Shown: positions 9,344-17,814 of the stretch, piece after piece
Numbering within the stretch: the stretch's first letter is position 1
Layout: the number at the start of each line of letters is the position of its first letter
From: UBA9732 sp045116915
Lineage (GTDB): Bacteria; Spirochaetota; Spirochaetia; Sphaerochaetales; Sphaerochaetaceae
Assembly (NCBI GenBank): GCA_045116915.1
Contig: JBGUMQ010000035.1
Coordinates: forward strand, 3,691-67,690
Reading direction: 5' to 3'
Length of the DNA: 64,000 bases
Made by a program: the position numbers and the translations under genes
Notes under the pieces: model-generated
What the model was told of the DNA's origin: nothing
The model's database searches: none
Seen by the model: the letters and a program-made list of their open reading frames with translations, nothing else

Positions 9344-10147
9344 TCAGAATACGATCACGACTTCTCCGTTGGGGTACTTCTCTGCGACCCAGTTCTTGAC
9401 CTTGTCGCTCTGAAGAGCCTTGACGAGGGCAACGATGGCCGGATTGTTCTCATTGCCGGACTTTACCGCGATGACGTTGACGTACGGGCTATCGGCGCCT
9501 TCGACAACAAGACCGTCCTTGGCTGCGGAAAGACCTGCGGGGATCGCATAGTTTCCGTTGATGACGGCTGCGTCGACATCCTCGAGGACTCTGGGAAGGG
9601 ATGCGGCCTCGACCTCGGCGAAGGAGAGCTTCTTGGGGTTGGAGGTGATGTCGATCGGTGTGGAATCGAGCTTGTCGGGATCGGCGAGTGTGATCAGGCC
9701 TGCGCTGGCCAGGAGCAGAAGTGCCCTGCCTTCGTTGGTCGGGTCGTTAGGGATGGCGATCTTGGCTCCGTCGGGAAGGTCCGCAAGGGACTTGTACTTC
9801 TTGGAGTAGAGTGCGAGCGGCTCGATGTGGATTCCGCCGGCGTTCACGAGGTGGAAGCCCCTCTCGGTGTTGAACGACTCGAGGTACGGGATGTGCTGGA
9901 AGAAGTTGGCGATGATCTCACCGCTTTCGACCGCCTCGTTGGGGGTGACGTAATCGGTGAACTCCTGGACGACAAGGGTGATTCCCTGTGCGGCGAGGTC
10001 TTCCTTGACCAGGTTCAGCATCTCGGCGTGCGGCTCGGGTGTGGCACCGACCGTGATCTTGTTTGCCGATGAAGCCTCCTTGGCTCCGCTTGCGAATACT
10101 GCGAATGCAGTGACGAGCACCAGAATGAAAACGATGGCTTTCTTCAT
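9344..10147 (-). CDS. metQ: Methionine ABC transporter substrate-binding protein
   Basis: NlpA/MetQ-family binding protein, 267 residues, delivering methionine to MetNI. Family stretches: KITVGATPEPHAEML, FTDYVTPNEAVESGEIIANFFQHIPYLESFN and IAIPNDPTNEGRALLLL. The signal peptide ends AVFASGAKE with no Cys, so it is predicted to be a soluble periplasmic protein rather than a lipoprotein, which is unusual for MetQ. The gene lies 243 bases downstream of metI, but with its own promoter and leader peptide (see 10248-10372). CAGGAGATATGAC precedes the ATG, and a strong terminator follows the gene. Confidence 0.93.
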   Translation of the reverse strand: MKKAIVFILVLVTAFAVFASGAKEASSANKITVGATPEPHAEMLNLVKEDLAAQGITLVVQEFTDYVTPNEAVESGEIIANFFQHIPYLESFNTERGFHLVNAGGIHIEPLALYSKKYKSLADLPDGAKIAIPNDPTNEGRALLLLASAGLITLADPDKLDSTPIDITSNPKKLSFAEVEAASLPRVLEDVDAAVINGNYAIPAGLSAAKDGLVVEGADSPYVNVIAVKSGNENNPAIVALVKALQSDKVKNWVAEKYPNGEVVIVF

Positions 10148-10190
10148 GTCATATCTCCTGTATAAAAATAATATTCATATGTGTGACGAT

Positions 10191-10205
10191 GTCCCGGTAC
10201 GGGAC
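10191..10205 (-). promoter_or_regulatory. GC-rich hairpin in the metQ leader
   Basis: Perfect inverted repeat GTCCCG-GTA-CGGGAC located 44-58 bases before the metQ ATG and downstream of the leader-peptide hairpin. It has no adjacent T-run, so it is not a terminator itself. It could be an alternative (pause/anti-) structure or a processing site in the proposed attenuator. Confidence 0.4.
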
Positions 10206-10232
10206 CCTTGATGCAGAAAATGGACTGATTGG

Positions 10233-10265
10233 AAAAAAAGAATACACTTATGCCCGCGAGGGCAT
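10233..10265 (-). terminator. Candidate attenuator hairpin before metQ
   Basis: On the minus strand ATGCCC-TCGC-GGGCAT forms a 6-bp stem at the very end of the leader ORF. It is followed after 10 bases by TTCTTTTTTT. The stem is short and the T-run is displaced, so its strength as a terminator is uncertain. Its overlap with the last leader codons is what an attenuator needs. Confidence 0.45.
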
Positions 10266-10316
10266 GCACATGGAGAAAGACATCATCATACGGATTGACT
10301 TGGAAACGCTTGTCAT
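10248..10316 (-). CDS. Met-rich leader peptide upstream of metQ
   Basis: A 22-codon ORF with six ATG codons: codons 1, 10, 11, 12, 16 and 18, the middle three in a row (RMMMSFSMCM). It has an exceptionally good ribosome-binding site (TGGAGGAGGATCAT) and starts about 21 bases after the predicted transcription start. It lies between the metQ promoter and metQ and ends in a small hairpin followed by a T-run. Peptides rich in the amino acid handled by the downstream gene are the hallmark of ribosome-mediated attenuation (as in trp, his and leu operons). Stalling on the Met codons when charged tRNA-Met is scarce would favour read-through into metQ. The ORF, its Shine-Dalgarno and its codons are seen directly; the regulatory role is inference. 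Confidence 0.6.
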   Translation of the reverse strand: MTSVSKSIRMMMSFSMCMPSRA

Positions 10317-10343
10317 ATGATCCTCCTCCACGAGTTTTGCCTT

Positions 10344-10372
10344 ACTATACACAGAAACAAATAATTATGCAA
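10344..10372 (-). promoter_or_regulatory. Predicted sigma70 promoter of the metQ leader
   Basis: On the minus strand, TTGCAT (10372-10367) and TATAGT (10349-10344) are 17 bases apart. Transcription would begin near 10337, just before the leader-peptide ribosome-binding site. Confidence 0.7.
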
Positions 10373-10390
10373 CAGTTTTGCGGGAAAAAT

Positions 10391-11065
10391 TCATCTTTTG
10401 GCCATCATGCGCGCGCTTATCCTGTTTCCGATGAACTGGATGACCTCGACCAGGACAAGGATGATGATGACAGCCACGGCCATGACCTCGGGTCTGAAAC
10501 GCTGGTAGCCGTACCTGATGGCCAGGTCTCCGAGTCCGCCGCCCCCGACAGCTCCGGCCATGGCGCTGTAGCCGATCAGGTTGATGATCGTCAGCGTGAG
10601 ACCCGATATGAGCGAGGGGAGCGCCTCCGGAAGAAGCACCTTGAAGACTATCTGGGCGTCCGTAGAGCCCATGGCCCTGGCGGCCTGGATGACGCCGTGG
10701 TCGACTTCCTTGAGGGATGTCTCCACGATCCTGGCGACGAAAGGCGCGGCCGCAATGGAAAGCGGCACGATGGTGGACTTGGTTCCGATCGCCGTTCCGA
10801 CTATCAGCCTGGAGAGCGGGAACAGGACTATGATCAATATGATGAATGGGAACGACCTGAGGATGTTCACGATCCTGCTCAGGATCTCGTTGAGAACCGG
10901 CTTGGGTCTGATTCCTGCATCCCTTCCGGGAGCGGTCACGCAGAGGAGTATCCCGAGCGGAAGACCCAGGATCACGGAGAAAAGGGTGGAGAGCGATACC
11001 ATCTCCAGCGTCTGGAGTGTGCTTTCCCCGATCAGTTTCCAAATGGCAGGTGTAAGTCCGCTCAC
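10391..11065 (-). CDS. metI: Methionine ABC transporter permease
   Basis: Inner-membrane permease of the MetNIQ importer, 224 residues with five or so membrane segments. The EAA loop that contacts the ATPase is visible (ARAMGSTDAQIVFKVLLPEALPS). The start is GTG with a strong GAGGAGG six bases upstream; the GTG overlaps the metN stop as GTGA, implying translational coupling to metN. Dimeric partner of MetN; substrate comes from MetQ. Confidence 0.93.
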   Translation of the reverse strand: MSGLTPAIWKLIGESTLQTLEMVSLSTLFSVILGLPLGILLCVTAPGRDAGIRPKPVLNEILSRIVNILRSFPFIILIIVLFPLSRLIVGTAIGTKSTIVPLSIAAAPFVARIVETSLKEVDHGVIQAARAMGSTDAQIVFKVLLPEALPSLISGLTLTIINLIGYSAMAGAVGGGGLGDLAIRYGYQRFRPEVMAVAVIIILVLVEVIQFIGNRISARMMAKR

Positions 11066-12072
11066 TGCTGTACCTCCTCGACTGTGACTCCGCGTTCCCT
11101 CATCGCCGCGATGGCGGCGTTGACCGCCTCGGGCGATCCCGTGATGTCGCAGACCATCGTCCCCATCTTGGAGTCTCCGACCTTCTGTATGCCTGCGCCG
11201 CTGATGTTGAAGATGACATCGAACTCCCTGATTATGTCGGAGATCACGGGGGTCTCGACCCTGTCGTTGAGGAACCTCAGCGTGAAGCGGGCGGGAAGGT
11301 CCGACCAGATCACGACGCCGTCCTCGCGGACATTGGCTGCGTTGGTGGTGAGGTGCGAGAGGAATTCCTTGGTGACCGTCGTTTTCGGATGTGCGAAGAG
11401 GTCCTTGACCGTGCCTTCCTCGACGACCGTTCCCTCTGAAAGGACCGCCACGTAGTCGCAGGCGTCCCTGACGACCTCCATCTGGTGTGTGATCATCACG
11501 ACGGTGAGGTTCATCTTGCGCTGTATGTCCTTGATCAGAGCCAGGATGGACTGGGTCGTCTTGGGATCCAGTGCGCTTGTGGCCTCGTCGCAGAACAGGA
11601 TGTCAGGCTTGCATGCAAGGGCCCTTGCAATGGCGATCCTCTGTTTCTGTCCGCCGGACAGGGTGGAAATCGGGGCATCGGCCTTGTCTGAGAGGCCAAC
11701 CAGTTCCAGGAGTTCGCTCACACGGCCGGCGATCTTGTCCTTCGGGTATCTGCAGATCTCCATGGGGTAGGCTATGTTCTGGCCCGCGGTGCGCGACGAG
11801 AACAGGTTGAAGTTCTGGAATATCATGCCGATGTTGCGCCTGCGCTGTATGATCTCCTTCTCCGGGAGGTTGTCCACACGCTGCGAGTCGTACCAGACCT
11901 CGCCGCTGTCGGGTTTCTCCAGGAGGCTGACCAGTCTGACGAGCGTGCTTTTTCCCGCTCCGGAGAGGCCTATGATACCGAATATGCGGTTTTCAGGGAT
12001 ATTCAGGCTGACACCCCTGACGGCGTGGACATTGGAATAGTTCCTTTCCAGGTTCTTCAACGTGATGTGCAT
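11062..12072 (-). CDS. metN: Methionine ABC transporter ATP-binding protein with NIL domain
   Basis: Cytoplasmic ATPase of the methionine importer, 336 residues. Walker A is GLSGAGKST, the signature is LSGGQKQR and Walker B is DILFCDEATSALD. The last ~75 residues form the NIL (ACT-like) domain that in E. coli MetN binds methionine and gives trans-inhibition of transport. The ATG at 12072 is set by AAGGAGCATCC immediately upstream, although the frame stays open beyond it. First gene of the metN-metI unit. Confidence 0.95.
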   Translation of the reverse strand: MHITLKNLERNYSNVHAVRGVSLNIPENRIFGIIGLSGAGKSTLVRLVSLLEKPDSGEVWYDSQRVDNLPEKEIIQRRRNIGMIFQNFNLFSSRTAGQNIAYPMEICRYPKDKIAGRVSELLELVGLSDKADAPISTLSGGQKQRIAIARALACKPDILFCDEATSALDPKTTQSILALIKDIQRKMNLTVVMITHQMEVVRDACDYVAVLSEGTVVEEGTVKDLFAHPKTTVTKEFLSHLTTNAANVREDGVVIWSDLPARFTLRFLNDRVETPVISDIIREFDVIFNISGAGIQKVGDSKMGTMVCDITGSPEAVNAAIAAMRERGVTVEEVQQ

Positions 12073-12100
12073 GGATGCTCCTTGGGTCGAACGACTCCTT

Positions 12101-12129
12101 ATAATATTTTTTTTGCATGCGCGTGGCAA
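12101..12129 (-). promoter_or_regulatory. Predicted sigma70 promoter of metNI
   Basis: On the minus strand TTGCCA (12129-12124) and TATTAT (12106-12101) are 17 bases apart, with an A8 run in the spacer. The predicted 5' leader is only about 20 nt, which leaves no room for a SAM riboswitch or T-box. Confidence 0.7.
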
Positions 12130-12187
12130 GCGTCGGAGGGGACGGGGTGCCGCAGATAATTCTTTGTCGATTTTTATTTCGGAAATA

Positions 12188-12216
12188 TTGCATAAAAATA
12201 CAATCCGATGTAATAT
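12188..12216 (+). promoter_or_regulatory. Predicted sigma70 promoter of livK
   Basis: TTGCAT (12188-12193) and TAATAT (12211-12216) are 17 bases apart. A perfect 14-base palindrome, ATATCCAAGGATAT (12227-12240), lies just past the predicted start site and is a plausible operator. Confidence 0.65.
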
Positions 12217-12274
12217 TCCGGCAAATATATCCAAGGATATCACTTTCACACACTTTTGATAGGGAGAAATGAAA

Positions 12275-13456
12275 ATGAAGAAAGCTTTGTTCATCGCACT
12301 GGTTCTTGCATGCGTCGTCGCCCCGGTTTTCGCCGGCGGTTCGGGCGAGAGTGCAGCTGCCTCAGACAAGATCACAATCGCATTCATCGGAAACACGACA
12401 GGTGACTACGCCATGTACGGCGTCCCCGTGCGCAACTCCGTGAAGATGTACTTCGACCAGCTCAACGCAGCCGGTGGAATCAACGGCAAGCAGATCGAGC
12501 TCCTCGAGTATGATGACAAGGCAGACCCGATCGAGTCCGTCAACGCATACAACCTTGCCAAGTCCAAGGGCGCCACAGCCATCATCGGTTCTGTCCTCAC
12601 GGGTGCAACAGTCGGTCTTTCCGATGTCACATACGAGGACAACATGCCGCAGATCACCGCATCCGCGACATCCCCGAAGGTAACCGTCATGGATCCCGAG
12701 GATCCCAATTCTGAAGTCAAGACGAACGTCTTCCGCACATGCTTCCTCGATCCGTTCCAGGGCGAGAAGATGGCCCAGTACGCAGCAGAGAAGTACGGTG
12801 CCAAGACAGCCGCGATCTTCTATGAGAACGGTTCGGATTATTCCGAGGCCATCGTCGACGGTATCAACAGCCAGCTTTCTGTCACAGGCCTGAAGATCGT
12901 CGCCAAGGAGGCTTTCGCAGCCGGTGACGTCGACTACAAGGCACAGATGACCAACATCGCCGCAGCCAACCCGGATGTCGTCTTCATGCCGATCTACTAC
13001 GGAGAGGCAGGTCTTGCCATCACGGCTCTCAGGGCCGCAGGATGCAACGCCAAGATCATCGGCGGTGACGGATTCGGTTCAGTTGTCGACTATGCAACAG
13101 CCGCAGACCTCGAGGGCACGATCTACATGTCCGGTTATGCTCCCGGAACGGCTTCCGTCGCGAAGTTCGAGGCCGACTACAAGGCAACCTACAACGAGGA
13201 TGTCCCCAACATGTTCGCTCCGCTGGCATGGGATGCCTCTCTTGTCATGACCGAGGGTCTGAAGGCCGCCGAGGCCAAGGGTCTCAAGGCCGGCACAGCC
13301 GAGTACAAGCAGGCCGTCATCGACGCGATCAAGAACCTGAACGCCTTCCAGGGCATCACGGGTTCCTACACGTTCAACGATACGAACGACCCGATCAAGT
13401 CCGTTGCCATCATCAAGATCAACAACGGCAAGGAGCTTTTCGACGAGTTCTTCTGA
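12275..13456 (+). CDS. livK: Branched-chain amino acid ABC transporter binding protein
   Basis: Periplasmic-binding-fold type I protein (Leu/Ile/Val-binding family), 393 residues. Signal peptide ends APVFAGGSGES with no Cys, so secreted rather than lipidated. Family stretches: NTTGDYAMYGVPVRNSVKMYFDQLNAAGGINGK, IEYD-type LLEYDDKADP, and YGEAGLAITALRAAG. The second of two in-frame ATGs is chosen: GGAG is 8 bases from it but only 2 from the first. First gene of livKHMGF; a terminator-like hairpin after it probably makes the binding protein more abundant than the permease. Exact substrate (Leu/Ile/Val or another amino acid/amide) is not certain. Confidence 0.92.
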   Translation: MKKALFIALVLACVVAPVFAGGSGESAAASDKITIAFIGNTTGDYAMYGVPVRNSVKMYFDQLNAAGGINGKQIELLEYDDKADPIESVNAYNLAKSKGATAIIGSVLTGATVGLSDVTYEDNMPQITASATSPKVTVMDPEDPNSEVKTNVFRTCFLDPFQGEKMAQYAAEKYGAKTAAIFYENGSDYSEAIVDGINSQLSVTGLKIVAKEAFAAGDVDYKAQMTNIAAANPDVVFMPIYYGEAGLAITALRAAGCNAKIIGGDGFGSVVDYATAADLEGTIYMSGYAPGTASVAKFEADYKATYNEDVPNMFAPLAWDASLVMTEGLKAAEAKGLKAGTAEYKQAVIDAIKNLNAFQGITGSYTFNDTNDPIKSVAIIKINNGKELFDEFF

Positions 13457-13487
13457 TTCTTTTTCAGAAAAAAACGTCGGAAAATAC

Positions 13488-13522
13488 GGAAAAAAGGCGC
13501 AGGGTTACTTGCGCCTTTTTCC
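13488..13522 (+). terminator. Intra-operon terminator/attenuator between livK and livH
   Basis: AAAAAGGCGCA (13491-13501) pairs with TGCGCCTTTTT (13510-13520), giving an 11-bp stem whose 3' arm doubles as the U-run. Partial read-through would reach livH. Confidence 0.75.
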
Positions 13523-13580
13523 ATATATTCAGTAATTTATATAACAAATTAGACAGAACAATCATGGAGTTCATGCAGGC

Positions 13581-14462
13581 ATGACGTTTTCTTTGCTGAT
13601 AGCACAGTTGATCAACGGTCTACAGACAGGCTCGGTCTACGCGCTTGTGGCCCTTGGTTACAGCATGGTTTATGGAATCATCAAGCTTCTCAACTTCGCG
13701 CACGGCGACATCATCATGATCGGAGCATACATGGTGTACTACGCCATCGCCACGTTCGCGCTTCCCCCGGTTGTCGCGATCGTGCTGGCCGTTGCCGTGA
13801 GCACGCTTCTCGGCGTCACCGTCGAGAAGGTGGCCTACACGCCCCTGAGAAGCGCACCCAGGCTTTCGCTGCTCATCACGGCGATCGGCATCTCATTCCT
13901 TCTGGAGAACGGTGCCCAGCTTCTGTTCGGAGCCGACCAGAAGAGCATGAATCCCATGATCAACGGCAGCGTCGCCATCGGAAGCATCAATGTCAGCAAC
14001 GCGGCCATCGTCACCATCGTGGTCTCGACGGTGATAATGGTCGTGCTGAACATCGTGGTCAACAAGACCAAGGCCGGAAAGGCCATGAGGGCAGTGTCCG
14101 AGGACATGGGCGCCGCCCAGCTCATGGGAATCTCCCTGAACAAGACGATCAGCATGACGTTCGCCATCGGAAGCGCCCTGGCCGGCGTGGCTTCGGTCCT
14201 GTACCTCTGCGCCTACCCGCAGGCGAGCCCGACGATGGGTTCAATGCTGGGAATCAAGGCGTTCGTCGCCGCCGTCCTCGGAGGTATCGGCTCCATCCCC
14301 GGCGCCATGATCGGAGGTTTCACCATCGGAATCCTGGAGGCCCTTGTCTCCGCACTGGGTCTTTCCATGTGGAAGGACGCTGCAGTGTTCCTGGTGCTCA
14401 TCATAGTCCTGCTTCTCAAGCCCACGGGTTTCCTGGGCAAGAAGATACAGGAAAAGGTCTGA
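13581..14462 (+). CDS. livH: Branched-chain amino acid ABC transporter permease LivH
   Basis: Inner-membrane permease, 293 residues, mostly hydrophobic. Typical LivH opening: NGLQTGSVYALVALGYSMVYGIIKLLNFAHGDIIMIGAY, and the conserved IPGAMIGGFTIGILEAL near the C-terminus. The ATG overlaps, as ATGA, the stop of a six-codon mini-ORF (ATG at 13564), which could couple initiation; no strong Shine-Dalgarno of its own is visible. Forms a heterodimer with LivM. Confidence 0.93.
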   Translation: MTFSLLIAQLINGLQTGSVYALVALGYSMVYGIIKLLNFAHGDIIMIGAYMVYYAIATFALPPVVAIVLAVAVSTLLGVTVEKVAYTPLRSAPRLSLLITAIGISFLLENGAQLLFGADQKSMNPMINGSVAIGSINVSNAAIVTIVVSTVIMVVLNIVVNKTKAGKAMRAVSEDMGAAQLMGISLNKTISMTFAIGSALAGVASVLYLCAYPQASPTMGSMLGIKAFVAAVLGGIGSIPGAMIGGFTIGILEALVSALGLSMWKDAAVFLVLIIVLLLKPTGFLGKKIQEKV

Positions 14463-14475
14463 CGGAGGTGCGCGC

Positions 14476-15558
14476 ATGAAGAAGTTCAATCTTTCGACTC
14501 CGGTCAGATATGCCGTGAACCTTGCTCTGACAGTCCTCCTCTGGGTCGTTCTTTCGGCCGTCATATCGGGCGCAGGCCTGAAAGGGGAGTACTTCAGGGG
14601 AATCGTGATCACCATAGGCATCAACATCATTCTGGCCACCAGCCTGAACGTCGTCTGCGGTTATCTGGGACAGCTCCCGCTGGGACATGCGGGCTTCATG
14701 GCCGTCGGCGCCTACGCAGGTGCCATCTTCATGAAGTCCACCCCCGCGGCACAGCTTCTCAGGGCGGGCAACAACGCCGCGGTGGTGCCCTATGTCATCA
14801 TCGCCGTTCTGATTTCGGCTGTGGTGGCCGGAATCTTCGGTCTTCTGATCGGTATCCCGGCCCTGAGGCTCAAGGGCGACTACCTGGCCATCATCACGCT
14901 GGGATTCGGAGAGATCATCAGGGTCGTGCTCACGAACATCGACTCGGTCCTGGGCTTCAAGTTCACATACGGCGCGTCCGGTCTTGCCAGGATACCCAAG
15001 TTCACAAGCCTGAACGTGATATTCATCTTCACGGCCATCTGCCTGTTCCTGATCCACGTGTTCATGAAGAGCCGCCACGGCAGGGCGGTGCTGTCGATCC
15101 GCGACAACGAGATCGCGGCCGAGTCCGTGGGCATCAACACCACGTTCTACAAGACTGCTGCATTCGTGTTCTCCGCGATGCTGGCCGGTATCGCCGGATG
15201 CCTTTACGCCGGATACCTGGGAAGCCTCTATCCGTCGACATTCAAGTTCATGAAGTCCATCGAGATACTGGTCATGGTGGTTCTCGGAGGCATGGGCTCC
15301 ATGCTCGGTTCCGTCATCTCCGCCATAGTCCTAACGGCGCTTCCTGAGCTCTTGAGGTCCTTCAGCGACTACCGCATGGTCGTGTACTCGCTGGCCCTGG
15401 TCCTGATGATGCTCTTCCGCCCGAAGGGACTGATGGGGACATACGACTTCTCCATGGGCAACAGCATCGAAAGCATTGTGAACCGAATCCGTGGAGGGAA
15501 GAAGGCGAAGAAAACCGTTGTTGACGACGGATCCGGAGCAAAGGGGGTGCAGGAATGA
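14476..15558 (+). CDS. livM: Branched-chain amino acid ABC transporter permease LivM
   Basis: Second permease of the Liv system, 360 residues with about nine membrane segments. Recognisable LivM stretches: VVCGYLGQLPLGHAGFMAVGAYAGA, RLKGDYLAIITLGFGEIIRVVLTN, GRAVLSIRDNEIAAESVGIN. It carries a charged C-terminal tail of ~35 residues. The start has GGAGGTG upstream; the stop overlaps livG as ATGA. Confidence 0.94.
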   Translation: MKKFNLSTPVRYAVNLALTVLLWVVLSAVISGAGLKGEYFRGIVITIGINIILATSLNVVCGYLGQLPLGHAGFMAVGAYAGAIFMKSTPAAQLLRAGNNAAVVPYVIIAVLISAVVAGIFGLLIGIPALRLKGDYLAIITLGFGEIIRVVLTNIDSVLGFKFTYGASGLARIPKFTSLNVIFIFTAICLFLIHVFMKSRHGRAVLSIRDNEIAAESVGINTTFYKTAAFVFSAMLAGIAGCLYAGYLGSLYPSTFKFMKSIEILVMVVLGGMGSMLGSVISAIVLTALPELLRSFSDYRMVVYSLALVLMMLFRPKGLMGTYDFSMGNSIESIVNRIRGGKKAKKTVVDDGSGAKGVQE

Positions 15559-16325
15559 GCAGCGTACTTAAATGCGAGCACCTCAGGGTGGTTTTCTGCG
15601 GTCTTGCCGCAGTAAGCGATTTCAACATCGAGGTCGGTGAGAACCAGATCGTCGGTCTGATCGGCCCCAACGGCGCCGGAAAGACAACCGTGTTCAACCT
15701 CCTCACCGGTGTCTACGTGCCCACCAGCGGGGTCGTGATGCTCAATGAGAAGGACCTTGCGGGGATGAACACGATAGCCCGCAGCCACGCGGGAATCGCA
15801 AGGACATTCCAGAACATCAGGCTGTTCAAGGACATGAGCGTGATCGACAACGTCATGAACAGCTTCAATCCCAGGATGAAGTACTCCATGTTCGAGGCTT
15901 TCCTGCGCCTTCCCAGATACTGGAAGGAGGAGAAGGAGGCACGAAAGCGTGCCATGAAGCTCCTGCATGTGTTCAACATGGAGGACCTTGCACAGGAGAA
16001 GGCGGGCAACCTGCCTTACGGATCGCAGAGGCGTCTTGAGATCATCAGGGCCCTGGCCACGAACCCCAAGCTCCTGCTTCTGGACGAGCCCGCGGCCGGA
16101 ATGAACCCTGCCGAGACGGACAACCTCATGGAGACGATCGGCAAGATCAGGGACCAGTTCCACATCTCGATCCTCCTGATCGAGCACGACATGAGCCTTG
16201 TCATGGGAATCTGCGAGAAGATCACCGTCCTGAACTTCGGTGAGGTCATTGCACAGGGGACACCGGAGGAGATTCAGAAGAACCCGGTGGTTATCGAGGC
16301 ATATCTCGGAAAGAAGAGGGACTAA
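15555..16325 (+). CDS. livG: Branched-chain amino acid ABC transporter ATP-binding protein LivG
   Basis: ATPase subunit, 256 residues. Walker A GPNGAGKTT, signature NLPYGSQRRLEI (the LivG variant of LSGGQ), Walker B LLLLDEPAAGMNPAE, switch His in IEHDMSLV. Starts within the livM stop (ATGA) and ends one base into livF (TAATG), so the four genes downstream of livK are tightly coupled. Confidence 0.95.
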   Translation: MSSVLKCEHLRVVFCGLAAVSDFNIEVGENQIVGLIGPNGAGKTTVFNLLTGVYVPTSGVVMLNEKDLAGMNTIARSHAGIARTFQNIRLFKDMSVIDNVMNSFNPRMKYSMFEAFLRLPRYWKEEKEARKRAMKLLHVFNMEDLAQEKAGNLPYGSQRRLEIIRALATNPKLLLLDEPAAGMNPAETDNLMETIGKIRDQFHISILLIEHDMSLVMGICEKITVLNFGEVIAQGTPEEIQKNPVVIEAYLGKKRD

Positions 16326-17035
16326 TGGGCAACATTCTCAACGTGAACAACATCAATGTCTACTACGGTGCCATCCATGCCATCAAGGACATCTCCTTCA
16401 CTGTCGACGAGGGCGAGATCGTCACTCTCATCGGTGCCAACGGCGCAGGCAAGTCCACGACTCTGAACACGATATCGGGCCTTCTTCGCACGAAGACGGG
16501 CGACATAGAGTTCATGGGCTCCTCCATCGCCAAGATGGCTCCCAACAAGGTCGTTGAGCACGGTCTTGTCATGGTTCCTGAGGGGAGGAGGATCTTCCTG
16601 GGCCTCACGGTAGAGGAAAACCTGGAGATGGGTGCATATACACGGCCGAAGTCGGAAATAAAGTCGAGCATGGAAGAGGTCTACGAGCTTTTTCCCAGGC
16701 TCAGGGAGAGACGCACGCAGATCGGCGGAACCCTGTCCGGAGGAGAGCAGCAGATGCTCGCCATGGGACGCGCACTGATGGCCAAGCCCAAGCTCATCAT
16801 GCTGGACGAGCCTTCCATGGGTCTTGCCCCGCTTCTGGTCGACCTGATCTTCGAGATCATCGCCGACCTTCACAAGGCCGGTTCGACGATCCTTCTGGTC
16901 GAGCAGAACGCACAGGCCGCGCTGTCGATCGCAGACAGGGCCTATGTGCTTGAGACGGGCAGGATCATCAAGACGGGCCTGGGCTCGGAGCTGATTTCGG
17001 ACCCGGATATCAAAAAAGCGTATCTCGGAGCCTGA
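16325..17035 (+). CDS. livF: Branched-chain amino acid ABC transporter ATP-binding protein LivF
   Basis: Second ATPase subunit, 236 residues. Walker A GANGAGKST, signature LSGGEQQMLAMGRAL, Walker B LIMLDEPSMGLAP, switch His replaced by Gln (VEQNAQAAL) as usual in LivF. Pairs with LivG under the LivHM permease. Confidence 0.95.
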   Translation: MGNILNVNNINVYYGAIHAIKDISFTVDEGEIVTLIGANGAGKSTTLNTISGLLRTKTGDIEFMGSSIAKMAPNKVVEHGLVMVPEGRRIFLGLTVEENLEMGAYTRPKSEIKSSMEEVYELFPRLRERRTQIGGTLSGGEQQMLAMGRALMAKPKLIMLDEPSMGLAPLLVDLIFEIIADLHKAGSTILLVEQNAQAALSIADRAYVLETGRIIKTGLGSELISDPDIKKAYLGA

Positions 17036-17085
17036 GAACCGTAGTATCATTTGATTATTGAAGAAGACAATCGGAGGACAGATAT

Positions 17086-17727
17086 ATGATTATCGCAGAC
17101 AGAATGAAGAAGAATCCGGTGACCGCCACACCCGACATGAGCATTTCGGAGGCATCGGCCAAGATGAAGGCGGAAAAGGTCCACAGGCTTCCCGTCCTTG
17201 ACGACGAGAAGAACCTTGTCGGCGTGATTTCCGAGAAGGACATCATGCTCGCGGCCCCGTCGCCGGCATCGACGCTCAGCACATACGAGATCAACTATCT
17301 GCTCTCCAGGCTCAAGGTGAAGAACATCATGAGCCGCAATCCCGTGACGATCTCCAGCGACACGACGATCGAGGAAGCCGTCAAGCTGATGGTCGAGAAC
17401 GACCTTTCCTGCCTGCCTGTCATGGACAACGGCTTCCTTTCCGGCATCGTCTCCAAGAGCGACCTGTTCAAGATCCTTCTTGAGATGCTGGGCGACAAGC
17501 ACACCGGTGTCCGCGTCGAGGCTCTTGTGGAGGATAAGGTGGGCGTTGTTGCAGGCCTTTCCGACAAGTTCACGTCCGCAGGCATCAACATCATCTCACT
17601 GGGAACCCTGGAAGGTCCGGATGCATCGCTCAGGGTCCTTACATTCAAGCTGGACAACTGCACGGAGGACCAGGTCCGCAAGATCATCGAGCCTGTCGCC
17701 AGGAGCTTTGACATCAGGACTGTCTGA
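17086..17727 (+). CDS. CBS-CBS-ACT domain protein (AcuB-like)
   Basis: 213 residues: CBS domain 1 (about 3-60, MKKNPVTATPDMSISEASAKM...RLPVLDD), CBS domain 2 (about 78-133, IMSRNPVTISSDTTIEEAVKLMVENDLSCLPVMD) and a C-terminal ACT domain (about 142-205). CBS pairs bind adenine nucleotides, and ACT domains often bind amino acids. It starts 50 bases after livF with CGGAGGA, so it is probably co-transcribed with the Liv transporter, which makes an amino acid sensor role plausible. No enzymatic domain. Function unproven. Confidence 0.85.
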   Translation: MIIADRMKKNPVTATPDMSISEASAKMKAEKVHRLPVLDDEKNLVGVISEKDIMLAAPSPASTLSTYEINYLLSRLKVKNIMSRNPVTISSDTTIEEAVKLMVENDLSCLPVMDNGFLSGIVSKSDLFKILLEMLGDKHTGVRVEALVEDKVGVVAGLSDKFTSAGINIISLGTLEGPDASLRVLTFKLDNCTEDQVRKIIEPVARSFDIRTV

Positions 17728-17814
17728 CGCGGCTAGCGGTTTGTTTGAATTGAACCCCTGAGGATGGATACTTGAAAGTGTTCACTGTCAGGGGTTTTAT
17801 ATGCGCATCTGTAT

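Noticed and set aside
12073..12268. Possible SAM riboswitch or T-box upstream of metN
   Set aside because: The predicted promoter leaves only a ~20-nt leader, and no S-box or T-box core could be found on either strand.
13564..13584. Six-codon ORF overlapping the livH start as a leader peptide
   Set aside because: It contains no runs of Leu, Ile or Val codons and has no Shine-Dalgarno; at most it couples initiation.
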